64,000 nucleotides of DNA. It comes from Mytilus edulis. Its lineage: Eukaryota; Mollusca; Bivalvia; Mytilida; Mytilidae. How positions within the stretch are numbered: the stretch's first letter is position 1; each line of letters opens with the position of its first letter. The translations under genes were made by a program, and so were the position numbers. Positions 36,419-48,605 of the stretch are shown here, one piece after another. Location of the stretch: NCBI RefSeq assembly GCF_963676685.1, contig NC_092344.1:91604749-91668748 (forward strand), read 5' to 3'. The notes under the pieces are model-generated. The model was not told where the DNA came from. It searched no databases and was given only the letters and a program-made list of their open reading frames with translations.

Positions 36419-36602
36419 AATTCGCCGTTTCAGAATCTTATGCATTCTGGGTAATATTTCCAAAAACGTACACCAAAATGTTGTGATTGTTTTCAAACGT
36501 TCCAAAGAATGGAAATTCAACCAATGACGTAACGTTATTTTCCTATTGGTGTACAAACAATGCGATTACCCATAGTCCTTTAGATGCTGAAAGGGCGAAT
36601 TG
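36419..36602. repeat. MITE-like palindromic element
   Basis: Inverted ends of about 37 bp: AATTCGCCGTTTCAG with ATTCTGGGTAAT at the left, and ATTACCCATAG with CTGAAAGGGCGAATT at the right. A second inner inverted pair is GTACACCAA/TTGGTGTAC. About 184 bp, no ORF. Confidence 0.8.
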
Positions 36603-36944
36603 CTATATATCATAATTCCCTCAGTTTATTTATTTTTTAAAGAACTCAATTTATTTATTAACTATGCTTAATCGGTATAACAGTACTGGAAAAGAAATGA
36701 TATTGTTGTTCTAATTGCATCAAAAGTGACAACAAAAACAAAGAATATAAGTGGGTAAGTGTATTGATACTTTGTATAGACAGTCATTTTTTTTTTGCTG
36801 TTACTGTTTATGATTGATTGTTCCTCCTAGACGTATAGTTGCATACATTTCATGCATAATAAGTCGAAAACAACTCGGTCCTTTTGACTTATAATTGAAA
36901 CTAAGAATATGTTGGATATGGACAGAAAGTATACATTGTAACTG

Positions 36945-37075
36945 ACACTTACGGACTCTTCACAGAGTTGTCAAAATCTTTCTAAACCTTCAGATAGCGT
37001 GACACTCTCTCTACACGAGGCATCGAATTTAACATCCCCCATATCAGCAAACGTGACAGTGAATTATACATCCCG
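36945..37075 (+). repeat. Dispersed repeat copy (family of 23384-23600)
   Basis: TTACGGACTCTTCACAGAGT, GTGACACTCTCTCTACACGA and TATACATCCCGCA are diverged matches. Confidence 0.5.
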
Positions 37076-37542
37076 CATATAGATAAAGTACATAAGCAAA
37101 AACGAAAGACAAGAATACAATTTACCAAAGCACAAAAACACACAATTACGGGATGTGTAAGTACCAAGCCACATCAAATGAATATTACGAAAAATAGACT
37201 AAACAGTAAAAGTATTAAGTTACAAAGACAAATAAAAAAAAACCTCTATATATCAACGTCAGTACTTAAAATCTATAATTAAAGACAATCGTGTATTAAT
37301 CAATGATCAAAGCAGCTATCATTTTATAAAAACATGTCCTATGGGCGATCAACCAATTTCTTGTTTTAGTTTTATATATGTCTCATGTGCGATCAACCCC
37401 TTTCTCTGACCATAATAGTATGTGTGAAATGTTCAAATTCGGCTGCTTTTTGTTTTCAAAGATAAATGTAATCAACAAAGAACAAGGAATGATATGGCCC
37501 CAGTATGAAATTATTGCGCAAACAAGATAAGGCAAGATGAAC

Positions 37543-37920
37543 TTACATTGTATTTTTGGCAAGCTTGTGCTCCACTGGTAGGCAAAGAAAGCTACAATCC
37601 TCTACGTTAAATGGTAAATGGAGAGATCGTATGAAAAATGGGCCCAGTACGTAGCAAATACCCCCACCCCATTTTTTTAACTGTGGTTTCCATTGCAGCT
37701 TATTTAATATAAAATTCAAAGAGAACATCCTAAGTTCCAAACTGGGACTTGTACAGGAACCGGTCTGTTTAGTACATTCACAGATGACCCAATCTATAAA
37801 CTCTGCGGGAACACAGAAGAATGTAAACCCAAATATAAGCTTCCGTTCAATGTGGGGACATGTTCCATTTGCATCTTGCAATATCCCACTGGCTACAATG
37901 TAACGGTATTTGTATTTGTA
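37543..37920 (-). CDS. Unidentified open frame, possibly a gene fragment
   Basis: A frame of over 110 codons ending at 37543 with no ATG at its start. It includes YIVASGILQDANGTCPHIE, then KLIFGFTFFCVPAEFI, then several Cys residues and a second hydrophobic segment (YVLGPFFIRSL). Two membrane-like segments and spaced cysteines suggest real membrane-protein sequence; there is a faint likeness to CALHM-type channels (CP...G..FF.VPA), which is not firm. No splice partners were identified. It may be an exon, a pseudogene or a chance frame. Confidence 0.3.
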   Translation of the reverse strand, partial: YKYKYRYIVASGILQDANGTCPHIERKLIFGFTFFCVPAEFIDWVICECTKQTGSCTSPSLELRMFSLNFILNKLQWKPQLKKWGGGICYVLGPFFIRSLHLPFNVEDCSFLCLPVEHKLAKNTM

Positions 37921-38179
37921 ACGGGTTATACAACAAATTTGAAATGGTAAAATACTGAATTAAAAGTCAGATAGATATAATGAAATATGAACTGTCCATA
38001 ATCTTGAAAATATAATAAACATGTATTCGAATCGATTAACTGGTGTCTCAAAATGTGAAATGTTCTATAATCTCTTGGCTTCTCAGTTCTATCATCTATG
38101 GAGTAAGCGACCATTCAATGCCAGTATGACATTTTCTTTTCGTTGTGACCTGTTATTTCTAGTATTGGCAGTACATCCG

Positions 38180-38770
38180 TTTTAGCTCACCTGGCCCGAA
38201 GGTCCGAGTGAGCTAATCTCATCACTTGTCGTCCGTCGTCGTCGTTAACATTTTACATTTTGAACTTCTTCTAGAGAACCACTGATTGGAATGAAACCAA
38301 ACATATCATGAATGTTTCTTATGATGTGCTGACCAAGTGTATTTACTTTGTAGCCGATCCATCATCCTAGATGGCCGCCAGCGAGGGACATAGTTTAACA
38401 TTGGACCCTACGGGAAATACATACAAATGTCCTCTTTTGGAGAACCACTGATTGGAATGGAACCAAATATGGCATGAATGTTCCTTATGAGGTGCTGACG
38501 AAGTGTTGTTACTTTGTAGTCGATCCATCATCCAAGATGGCCGCCAGCGAGGGACTTAGTTTAACATAGGACCCTATTGGAAATTCATACAAATGTCTTC
38601 TTTTATAGAACCACTGAATGGAATGAAAGCAAGCATAGCAATATTAAACCAAATTTTGACCTCAAACATTATTATAAATATATGTCATGATATTTAACCT
38701 TTTTTTTTTTTTTATTTCAAAACCCAAATAGAGTCAGGTGAGCGACACAGGCTCTTGAGAGCCTCTAGTT
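38180..38770 (+). repeat. Non-autonomous element with internal 166-bp tandem units
   Basis: Starts TTTTAGCTCACCTGGCCCGA and ends CAGGTGAGCGACACAGGCTC then GAGAGCCTCTAG; the ends share inverted TCACCTG/CAGGTGA. Inside are about two and a half direct copies of a 166-bp unit starting GAACCACTGATTGGAATG (38278, 38444, partial 38609) with GATCCATCATCC and GATGGCCGCCAGCGAGGGAC. Confidence 0.8.
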
Positions 38771-39519
38771 ATTTTACACCTCTGAATGATAACTGCATCC
38801 GTTCACTTGAAAATCTAGAAATTATTAAACACAGCAGCAGATTTTATTTTCATGGAATGTGGCTATTCGAAAAATGATGGATTGATTTCGGAAAAAACAG
38901 AATTCGTCTTTTATGAAACCGATGAGCTTTTCCGAAAAGGACGAGTATTATGTGTTCACTTTCCTCTTGGCATATCATGGATATTTAATAAATCTTTAAT
39001 TAAACTGAAACTGCAATGTTAGGTTTTACCTGTTGAATTAGGAAACTTTTAGTGCCGTCACTGGACATTGAAGCATTTTTTTTCTTGTTCGTTCTCCACG
39101 TTGTGTAGGAACCTTTTTTTAGCAGGAAATACGGTATAAATTTTATGAAATGGAGATTATATAATTAATCAATTACATGAAACTAAGGGATAATTCATTA
39201 TTTTAACTGCACTGAAATATAAAAACAAACAAGAAAGTAATTTGGCGAACGTCTTAATTGTCTGTAAACTCATGAAAAGAAAACATACGAATAAATTGAT
39301 TTCAGCTGTTAACTCATCTGTCTTACACGAAATAAATCTGTATGCATTGTCTGGGAGATCATGATTTATGTATAACAATGTAGTTATAATTGGCTTTGGA
39401 CTAGCTTTCAATAACTTAAAATACTCGTATGCCGGTGCTTTTCGTCTTTTGTTTAAAGATATAATTTTTGCTACGTATCAACCTCTTGAGTTGAGCCCTT
39501 TTTACAGTTTTTGTTTAGC

Positions 39520-39785
39520 TGTTATGCCTCTATGTCAGGTTAGGGAAGGGTTTCATGTTCAACCCGCCACATATTTTATTTGTCTGTACCCATGTCAGGA
39601 GCCTGTCAGTCAGTGTTTATCGTTTTTTAATATCATATAATAATCATACTTGTTTTTTGTAAATTGTTTTGTTATAGATTACGCCCTCAGTTTTTTCCTC
39701 AGAATTGTGTTTCACACATTTCTTATCAAAGCCTTTTATATCTGACTTTACGGTATGTGTGTTCTCATTGTTGAAGGCATGTTAC
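39520..39785 (+). repeat. Dispersed retroelement 3' region
   Basis: CCATGTCAGGAGCCTGTCAG, TTATAGATTACGCCCTCAG and TGACTTTACGGTATGTGTGT. Same family as 11575-11915. Confidence 0.6.
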
Positions 39786-42260
39786 AATATATTTAATATC
39801 ACTTGACGTTACATTTTCACATAACGAATTCGCTGTTCTTAGGAAACATCATCCTGTCAGAAAATTAAATCATTGGACTTTGCAGCTTATTTGGGTATCA
39901 AATCGAACACTAGAAGACCAAAAATGATACAACATAAAACATTACAATCCCGAAACGGATTCTTCACCTGATCTCTTGCAGGAAAATGTTATCCTACTGG
40001 TGATTAACACCACTTCCAACAGTAGGCAAACTGACATTTAAATTTCGTTGTTTTACTCTTTTTTGTGTTGGACAATAATAACATATCAAGTAAAGGGGAT
40101 TAGAAATTTATACTTTCAACAGGCCACCAATGAATTAAGTCGATGCTGACAACGTGTAGAGAACGTGACATATTCCCAAGCACGTCATTTAGTATTTCGT
40201 CTAAAATCAGAAAAAAATCGTGTCGACATTATGAAAAGATCGATACAACTATAGAGTTTCATTATCAATACCTACCCAAGGTTAGGGCTGTTATGGCGAA
40301 AGAATGTTGCATTCACACATGTTCATCTTCATAATAAAGGTCGAGTATCAAATATCCGTCAACGTACGCCTTGGCACCAGTATATTCGTCGAGACTTTCA
40401 TTTACACGCAGATGTGCAAAAAAGGATAAGGAAACAGTACTTCAAGTATACTCATTTTGACATATCACATTTTGTTTATCTTAATGAATTGATGATCACA
40501 TAAAAGAGAAAACAAAACTGTCAATATCTCAATGAAAAATATTTTAGGAATCAATAAATGAAGGTAACTGATATATTAAAAGTTAATATCTTCTGCGGCA
40601 CTCTTCGTAAAGTTCACGTTTGATTAGTCGAAAGAAATTTGAACAGACGATATGCATTGATAGTCTGAACAAAGCCAACAAGATTAAAAAGTTCGAAAAA
40701 AGGCTATTTATATTTATAAGTTTTCGGTCATTGTCCAAAAAGTAAATGAAGCAAACTGAAAAATATAAGATATTAAAAAAAGTTAAAATTCTTCTGCTCA
40801 ACATTTTTAAAACTTTAAGTCATATTTGAAGTGGTCAATGATTTTGCTCATGAAGTATTGACAACATTTGAACCAGCGAACTGCTTAAGCAAGGACTATT
40901 CTCATTATAGCAACACGCCAGATATATTCTAACCTCAGAGATTCTAACGCTTTTCTGGTTTAAGATGGCGTTAAACATTACAAGGTTTGATTTAATCCTA
41001 TACTCGAATGTGCACCGTATGCTTCTGTAATTCAAAAATCTTCGTAAACCTTTTTATTTTATAAATGAAATATTGTATTGACTTCTTTTAACATATATAA
41101 TCATGACTGCACATAGACGTTATCATATAATGTGCAAACAAATCACTAGTGACACGTGTGCTGCTTATCGTTTTAGAGCCCCCTAGTTCAAGCCCACCCT
41201 TTGTGGCAGATGCGTTTTGCTTATTTTCTATTCTACTATCATGGTAGTGTGTTATAATTGTATATACTTTTTTTCGTTTGGGGTAAGGGTGTTGTCTGAT
41301 ATTTTCGATTGATGATTTACATCGCCTTATTGGTATTTACTTCAATCTATATGTATAATTTTGGAAAGTATATTAACCAGGTTGTTGAAAGTTCAAGTTG
41401 TTGATGATACCATATGAGTATACACTTAAAAACTGATATGTAATAAACGTGTATGTATGTATAATGCTACACATATACACACACCATATTGTATTCATAA
41501 TTATGCATATAGTTTTATTCTCTCGTAATAATCCATTTGATGTGTTTGAGCTATTGATTTTGACATTTGATGATGGACTTTCCATTTTGAATTTTTCTCG
41601 GATCTCAGTATTTTTGTGATTTTTTTTTTTTGAAAATAAGTGTACAAAAAGTGCGGTTTTAAATAGTTCATTTTCACCATTATACGCGATTTTTACAATT
41701 GTGTTTATTTCATTTCAAAAACACAAAACAAATAATTTGAAGGTGGGTGTTAAAGGGGCACTAGCTACGAAATATATATAAAATCTAAAATATAATTGAT
41801 TTTTGTTCAATCCTTAATGAAAGTGAAATAGTGAAATAATGATTCGCTTTTAGTAGCCAGTATGGATGAATTTTGTCAAAATAAGCTAAGAATTATTAAT
41901 GATGAATATTCACTTGCAAGTGAATAATTTGACCTCATTGAATCTGTATTCATACGAACTTTAATTAAACCCCTTATTTGATATAGAGATGGATAACGCA
42001 TGAATTATACGTGTCAAGTTTGAAGGAAAAAAATCTATACCATGAAATTCAACAGACCTAGAAAAATCAAATTGCACGATTTCGCTATCCTATTTATAAC
42101 AATATTTATGTTTATGTCACTTATATGGCCATCGCAGTCCTTTGCATGTCAACTCGATAGTTAATCAGATAGCGTCTAGACTAAAATTCACACAAAACGA
42201 AGATACATATTATCGAGCCCATGTCCTGTAAATTGTTTATTTTAGACTTTTCATGATTTT
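39786..42260. other. Intergenic with repeat scraps, no gene recognised
   Basis: 40118-40300 is a decayed copy of the 23384-23600 family. 41520-41625 is a scrap of the GTTATTTTAC tail. Other sequence is AT-rich without coding signal. Confidence 0.45.
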
Positions 42261-42264
42261 GATA

Positions 42265-42420
42265 TGTTTGATATGCTCTTCAACTTTGTACTTTATTTGG
42301 CCTTTTTAACCTTTTTGATTTGAGCGTCACTGCTGAGTCTTTTGTAGACGAAATGCGCGTCTGGCGTATATATAAAATTTAGTCCTGGTATCTACGATGA
42401 GTTTATTTACATTGTTATAA
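42265..42420 (+). repeat. Retrozyme-like repeat fragment carrying HHR-2
   Basis: Only the flank and ribozyme end of the element are present; the body seen at 48240-48560 is missing. Confidence 0.7.
42323..42368 (+). ncRNA. Hammerhead ribozyme copy with core substitution (HHR-2)
   Basis: Same layout as HHR-1: stem I AGCGTCA with TGGCGTA, stem II GTCT/AGAC, GAAA, GTC site. The invariant CTGATGA reads CTGCTGA, which should abolish cleavage. Flanks 42275-42320 (CTCTTCAACTTTG, TTTATTTGGCC) and 42370-42405 (TTAGTCCTGGTATC) are shared with the other copies. Confidence 0.8.
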
Positions 42421-43130
42421 ATCAATTATGAGAATTTGAGTCAGATCGGTGAACATGATTTTGACAGCTGGTGCCCCTTTAACACAATTTTCAAAGTACG
42501 ATAACAAGATTAAAGTCCAAATATGTGTTATTAAAATAACAAAATTTATAAGTCATTGAAAATGATTAATTTCAACTGTATATGCACGATTATTTCTGAT
42601 GTGTGATTTTCGGACGTGCGATGAATTTTCATTTTAGATTTGTCAGGTGATAGAACATGCAACAATTGACAATATTCATTTCATGACTTTATTATTTTAT
42701 ATACATTGCATATACTCATTCTGCGCCACTCAATAGCTTCAAGTGAAAGCTGAAACATGTCAACCGTATGAAGATGAACAGACAGGATAAATTTACGTAG
42801 GTTAAAATAATCGTACCTACTGTTACGTTGTGCTTACATACTAAGTCTACATTTACTCACTTTATGAAGATGTACAGGAAGGATATATTTACGTAGAGTA
42901 AATTAAATAGATATACTTTAATATTGTGCGGCACTGCCTACATACTTAGTAAATAAAAAGTTCTAATATACCGATATTTCTTCACTTAACATGTGGTCCT
43001 TCTCTGAAATTATGTGAAGACGAATGTATAGTTTTTGTCTGATACGTTTAAGTGTTGAGAAATACTAATATTATCCTCTCTTTCATCTATAATGACCGTG
43101 AATAGATTATAGTATCGTATCATTAAAAAC

Positions 43131-43157
43131 GAGAGAGAGAGAGAGAGAGAGAGAGAA
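43131..43157 (+). repeat. (GA)n microsatellite
   Basis: About 13 GA dinucleotides, uninterrupted. Confidence 0.95.
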
Positions 43158-43559
43158 AAGCGAAACGCTTGTTTTAAAGACATATTGCTCCTTTTGTTCA
43201 ATTTTAACTGCCGACAAATTCATTTAAAATTTCAAAGCAGTTCGAAAGAAAAGGAGAACACTGTCATGCTTAAAGAAATAACATAAATTAAACTCTTTTT
43301 CAACAGATATCTTTCAACTTTTCTTCGTCTTCAATGAGAGGTGGAAAGTTACTTTTAAAAAGTGCAAAACACTTACTTATAGTGCATACGGAAGGAAATC
43401 AATAGTCTTGAAACTTAAATCTGTTAAATATCTGTCCCTTGGCTAAAAAAAAAGATCGACTTCATCATCTCATTAAAAAATCTTTTTCTACAGAAATCGG
43501 AAACGTTTCAATGTATATTTAAATTGTTTGATTGCTTTTTGTCATGAAAAATCTAACAT

Positions 43560-44165
43560 TGTCAAGAGCAACACTGATTCGCACAGCAAATAGACAGAAG
43601 AAGGTATAAAATGCTTGACCTTTTGATCGACATCATATGTGTTCAGTTTTGTAGACTAATATTTTTCAGCAGACTCGGTATTCCAATGAGTACTAATTGT
43701 GCTCCACTTCTGACCGTTTTGGTTTTGTACTCATACATCAATTTCACTTTCAGATATATTCCTTATGTCCTGTCTCTTGTAACACTTCAATGAATGATTA
43801 CATCTCATGTATCTCAGTGTTTGATGACAGCATCGAAATTATAAAGTCTGTTTCATATCTTTCCTTCGATATAGACAAATATGGACGATTTAAAACTAGA
43901 ATCTATGAATTACGTAATTTTTTCAACTTTCCAATCGTCAACTTTCCATTTTTCAGCAGTTACATTCCCTCTGCTTCATCGTATGACATTTATATATCTC
44001 AATTAATAAGTTACGCTCGTGTCTGTTCAAAGGGTTTTATTTGCTCCCAACACAAAAGCTGCAACAACAGCTATTAGGAAGACGACTGAAATCGATACTT
44101 TTTAAATTGACGTCACCATCAATAACTGGTCAGCCGATTCAAGGTGTCCGTGTTTTAACTAACTA
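43560..44165 (+). pseudogene. Decayed reverse transcriptase fragment
   Basis: In two frames: GIPMSTNCAPLLTVLVLYSY, then FTFRYI near the palm motif (YIDD not preserved), then NFFNFPIVNFPFFSSYIPSA and YDIYISQLISYARVC. Same RT family as 22128-22720 and 58760-59290. Frameshifts and stops show it is dead. Confidence 0.8.
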
Positions 44166-44167
44166 GC

Positions 44168-44472
44168 GAAATATTTTCGTGGTCTTAGATTGTAAATATT
44201 TTCTTGGTCTTAGATTGTAGATATTTTCGTGGTCTTAGTTTGTAGATATTTTCGTGGTCTTAGATTGTAAATATTTTCGTGGTCTTAGATTGTAAATATT
44301 TTCGTGGTCTTAGATTGTAGATATTTTCGTGGTCTTAGATTGTAAATATTTTTGTGGTCTTAGATTGTAAATATTTTCGTGGTCTTAGATTGTGAATATT
44401 TTCGTGGTCTTAGATTGTAGATATTTTCGTGGTTTTAGATTGAAAATATTTTCGTGGTCTTAGATTGTAGAT
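44168..44472 (+). repeat. 25-bp minisatellite, 12 copies
   Basis: Unit ATATTTTCGTGGTCTTAGAT plus TGTAG, twelve tandem copies with few changes. Sits in the 3' flank of the RT remnant, where the related copy at 59205-59230 has a single ATATTTTCCTTATCTTAGAT. Confidence 0.95.
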
Positions 44473-45329
44473 ACCACTATATTGTCGTCTGACCTGTAGT
44501 TTTATCGTTTATGTCCTATTTCCGATTGTGATATTTTGCCCGATTGTGTATTCGCATGAGGATAATGTATGGATAGCAGAATCTATGAAAGGTTAAAAAG
44601 GCATGTCATTGGTAAGATACCCTGACGACAGTGAATATTAATTCAATTTAGTCATAACTGAAGTCTATTCTCTTATATGTTGACAGTAATTCTTCATTTT
44701 TAGCAAAATTCTTTATTTTAGAATACTGTGATAGAAGATCAACCATGAATCTAGTTCTTGTTGATTAAAATGTAAAAATTTTGATTTGTGTATAATTTAT
44801 CATTTAAGGTAATCTATATCTTATAACATGAGATAAGGTTGTTGTTTTTTATCCCTTAAAACATGCAATTAAATTAATCTTTTCAGTCTAAACCATTCTA
44901 CAAAGGTTTTTTTCATAATCTGTTAAACGCAGAAATCTATGTTGAAGTAAAAGATTATACGAACGATTGATATATTAATTCATTAATTCTCAAAGTCTAT
45001 TGACAAATGATTTATACATTTAAGCAACTTTTCTTCTGGGGAATGAAATTAAAATAAATTGCATACGACTATTGCAAAGACGAGTTTGAAGAAAGCATTT
45101 AAAAATTCGTCAACATCGATGATTGCATAAAACTCATCATTACTGGCTAAAATACTCAATATCATAAAACCATTCTAAATTATTAAACTTTACTCATACT
45201 TATTTAAAACAAGAAAACTAGAAATATTCATGTTTTGTACACCTCCAATCCACTTTCAATTATTAGACTTGTTCATTTCAGTTCACTATCCCATCGCTTC
45301 CAAGATGCACATCACCAGACCAAAAATTT

Positions 45330-46025
45330 TGAAACAGTAGCATAACAAACAGGCCTATACATCAACGCAAAGAAAACTAAATCAATGAGGCTAAATTCAA
45401 ACCAGCAAAATTGTTTTAAGATCGACGACCCTTCTGTTGAAAATTTACAACAATTCACTTACCTTGGAAGTATTGTTAGTACATCAGGAGTCACAGACGA
45501 AGACATATCGGTGAGAAAAAAGAAAGCGCAGCAGATATTTTTCATGCTTAAACCTGTTTAGAGGAGTAATGCTTTAAGAACTAGCACAAAGTTAAGGATA
45601 TTTACCACCAATGTCAAATCTGTACTCTTATATGGATCAGTAACCTGGAGACAAGAGCTGCATCAATCCAAATTTTTGTCAATAAATGTTTGAGAAACTT
45701 CCTCAACATCAGATGATCAAACACAATATCAAAAAATGAGTTATGGAGAAGAACCGAACAACAGCCAACAATTCAGATAATAAAAACAAGAAAGTGGAAG
45801 TGGATGCGGCATACCGACAAAAAAAATACACAAACATTACCAAGCAAGCCCTAGAATGGAACCCTCCAGGACATCGAAAAAGGGGAAGGCAAAAAAAACC
45901 ATCTGGCCATGGGACTAACAACTAATTAAGCTGAGCAAAATTGAGAAAACCTGGATGGAAACAAAACGAACAGCATGGACAGGAAGAAATGAAGATAAAC
46001 TGTAGTTGCTCTATGTCCCCATTGG
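45330..46025 (+). pseudogene. LINE (RTE/CR1-like) reverse transcriptase C-terminal remnant
   Basis: Across frames: FTYLGSIVSTSGVTDEDI, RKKKAQQIFFMLKPV, LRIFTTNVKSVLLYGSVTWR, RKWKWMRHT, KQALEWNPPGHRKRGRQKK. This order is typical of the thumb and C-terminus of non-LTR retrotransposon RT. Stops and at least one frameshift interrupt it. Confidence 0.85.
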
Positions 46026-46029
46026 GACG

Positions 46030-47300
46030 AAGCGAATTAAGTCAAGTAAGTCATTTCAGTTACGCACAATTCAATTTATATCGAAATATAAGAGCAAAAC
46101 GAATCATTTCACAATAGATACTCATTTGTTTGTTGATGTTTCAGAATGGGATTATTGATACAGGACGCTGAAAACACAAATCAATGCGTTTGCATAATTT
46201 GAACAGGTGTTCAGCTCATTCGCTTGCAACACAAGTCCATTAGAAAACACAAGTAATGGACTTTTGCACATTCCTATTGTTGAATATTATGCGACAAACT
46301 TTGCTTTGTTAAGATAAAAGAAAAATTACAAAATTAGCGAAATCCAAGGAAACTTCAAATCGAAAAGTCTCTTATCAAATGACAAAATCAAATGCTCAAA
46401 CACATTAAACGAATAGAAAACAACAGTCATATTCCTGACTTCAAAAGGCTATGTAGCAGGAACGCAAATGTGCAATGTAGTAATTTAAGCGTTATGCTTT
46501 AATCAATTACTAATTTTAAATATATCAAAGCTTCTATGTTGAATATAACCATCTTAAACTCATTCTATTAGTATCATATTAATATGATTTATAACCAACA
46601 CAGAAGCAATAGGCGTTTGTTCGATCACCTTTATTATCTTTAATAAGATTATTGGAAAGGTTTCAGCTGGGGTGTATCTGTTCAACCGGTCAGAAACTTC
46701 AAAAAATACAAAAACTTACATTAATTCTCATCTTCTTTTTTCTCACAATAAGTACCAGATAACTGATTCAATGAATATCGTCATACGTTATATTTACCCG
46801 AATTAACTACGTTATCTACATTTTTTAAAAATTTATTTGTGTTATGATTTAAAAACTTAAAAACACAAGAAACAAAGGGAGCAGTTAAAAAAGAGCAGAC
46901 AACAAATTGATAGAAGAAAAATGACAAACAGATACAAAAAAGTCCACAGATGATTACACAAAAAAATATAAACATTTAGCAACAAGAGTCAAATAAATAT
47001 CCTCAGTACTTTCCTGTTCCACTTTTCAATATCAAGAAAAAAAGAACCTTATACAAAAACAGCATCTCTAATTTTGTCTGTGTTAATCTGAAGATCTTAT
47101 TAAAAAATAAATGTGCCCTTCTTTAACACAAATTTGAAATACCAGCCTTGCTTACCAACCGCTGTTTATTATTGTAGTGCTTTCATTATGACGCCAATGT
47201 AGGTTATATTAGTAGTTTTTTTGTTTTTCTTTCTTTGCCATAGCATTGAAATCGACTGTGAGAGCTAGTTGAATACAACCACTCCCATCTACCAATATTG
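46030..47300. other. Intergenic, repeat scraps only
   Basis: 46320-46430 is an inverted scrap of the GTTATTTTAC tail family. No gene or RNA feature recognised in the rest. Confidence 0.45.
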
Positions 47301-47319
47301 TAACCTTTGATTCTTGTAG

Positions 47320-47410
47320 TATTCCGCTGTTCAAAAGTCATAAATCAATTAAGAGAAAACAAATCCGGGTTACAAACTTAAACCCGGGATTAAGTTTAGA
47401 AGTGTTATAT
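47320..47410 (-). repeat. Dispersed repeat, inverted
   Basis: Reverse complement of the CCCGGGTTTGTTTTCTCT and GAACAGCGGTA block at 22790-22860. Confidence 0.65.
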
Positions 47411-47684
47411 GTTCCAGCTTTACTTGTGGTGCTCGACATGCTAGTATTGACAGGTAAAAATATGCAACTGTGTCAAGATATGCCTTACCGCACGATGTCG
47501 TCTTTAAAAGCAGGTCAATGATTCACAAACTACTACAATGAACTCTGATATTGTTATCATCATCTTACGGAAACTAATACTGTTTCGCACAAACCATAAT
47601 GATTGTTCGGCCGGAATATGTTTTGAAATTTAACAACATGAAACAACATTTCTCTTTCACTAAATATAAAGCTAGAAAAGATAT

Positions 47685-48065
47685 GCGAAAGATACCAAAG
47701 GGACATTTAAACTCATAAGTCGAAAATAATCTGACAACGCCACAGTTAATATAAAGAACAACAGACAAACAACAGTACATAAAACACAACGTTTAAAACT
47801 TAAGACTGAGCAACATGACCCCCCCCCCCCTTCCCCAAAAAAAGGCTGAGGGCTATCCTGGGTGCACCTGAAAAATAAGCAGATCCTGTTCCATATGTGG
47901 CGCCCGTCGTGTTGCTTGTGTAAGAACAACCCCGATGATAAGTTTATTTTGGTAGGTCACATTACGAGAAAAAGGAGGACGGGATTTAAGATACGATAAT
48001 TGGAACATATTTGTCGTCATCTGTGAAACAGATAGCCCATAACGGTCAACCTACTATGATGATCT
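47685..48065 (-). pseudogene. Retroelement RT end and 3' tail, inverted
   Basis: Reverse complement parallels 22385-22720: ACGGTCAACC, the ACACGACGGGCGCCACATAT block, a C-run where GGGTTCGTG normally sits, and the CCCTTTGGTATCTTTCG tail. Decayed. Confidence 0.7.
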
Positions 48066-48194
48066 GAATTGTAATTCATCTAATTGATTTATGGATAAGA
48101 ATTCAACATTTGCTGGTTATAATATGTCTAGGGTAGAATTAAGATGTGAATACAAAATAAACTCATCATAGATACCAGGACTAAATTTAGTATA

Positions 48195-48240
48195 TACGCC
48201 AGACGCGCGTTTGGTCTACAAAAGACTCATCAGTGACGCT
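48195..48240 (-). ncRNA. Hammerhead ribozyme copy with G12 mutated (HHR-3)
   Basis: On the minus strand: AGCGTCA, CTGATGA, stem II GTCT, loop TTTGT, AGAC, then CAAA instead of GAAA, ACGCGCGT, GTC, TGGCGTA. Loss of the invariant core G predicts no cleavage. It lies 365 bp from HHR-4 in the same orientation. Confidence 0.82.
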
Positions 48241-48559
48241 CGAATCCAAAAAAGTTAAAAAGGCCAAATAAAGTACGAAGTTGAAGAGCATTGAGGACCA
48301 AAATTCCTAAAAGTTTTGCCAAATGCAGCTAAGGTAATCCATGCCTGAGGTAGAAAAGCCTTAGTATTTCAAAAAATTCAAAAATTTGTAAACAGTAAAT
48401 TTATAAATATAACCATATCAATGACAATTCATGTCAGCACAAAAAGTGCTGACTACTGGGCTTGTGATACCCTCGGGGAAATAAATCTCCACCAGCAATG
48501 GCATCGACCCAGTGGTTGTAAATAAACTCATCATTGATACCAGGACTAAATTAAGTATA

Positions 48560-48605
48560 TACGTCAGACGCGCGTTTCGTCTACAAAAGACTCATCAGTG
48601 ACGCT
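48560..48605 (-). ncRNA. Type I hammerhead ribozyme, core intact (HHR-4)
   Basis: On the minus strand: AGCGTCA, CTGATGA, GTCT-TTTGT-AGAC, GAAA, ACGCGCGT, GTC, TGACGTA. Stem I pairs without the G-U wobble seen in HHR-1. With HHR-3 it brackets a 365-nt unit. Confidence 0.87.

Noticed and set aside
44168-44472. CRISPR-like array of regular repeats
   Set aside because: The 25-bp units are contiguous with no unique spacers, in a eukaryotic genome; it is a minisatellite.
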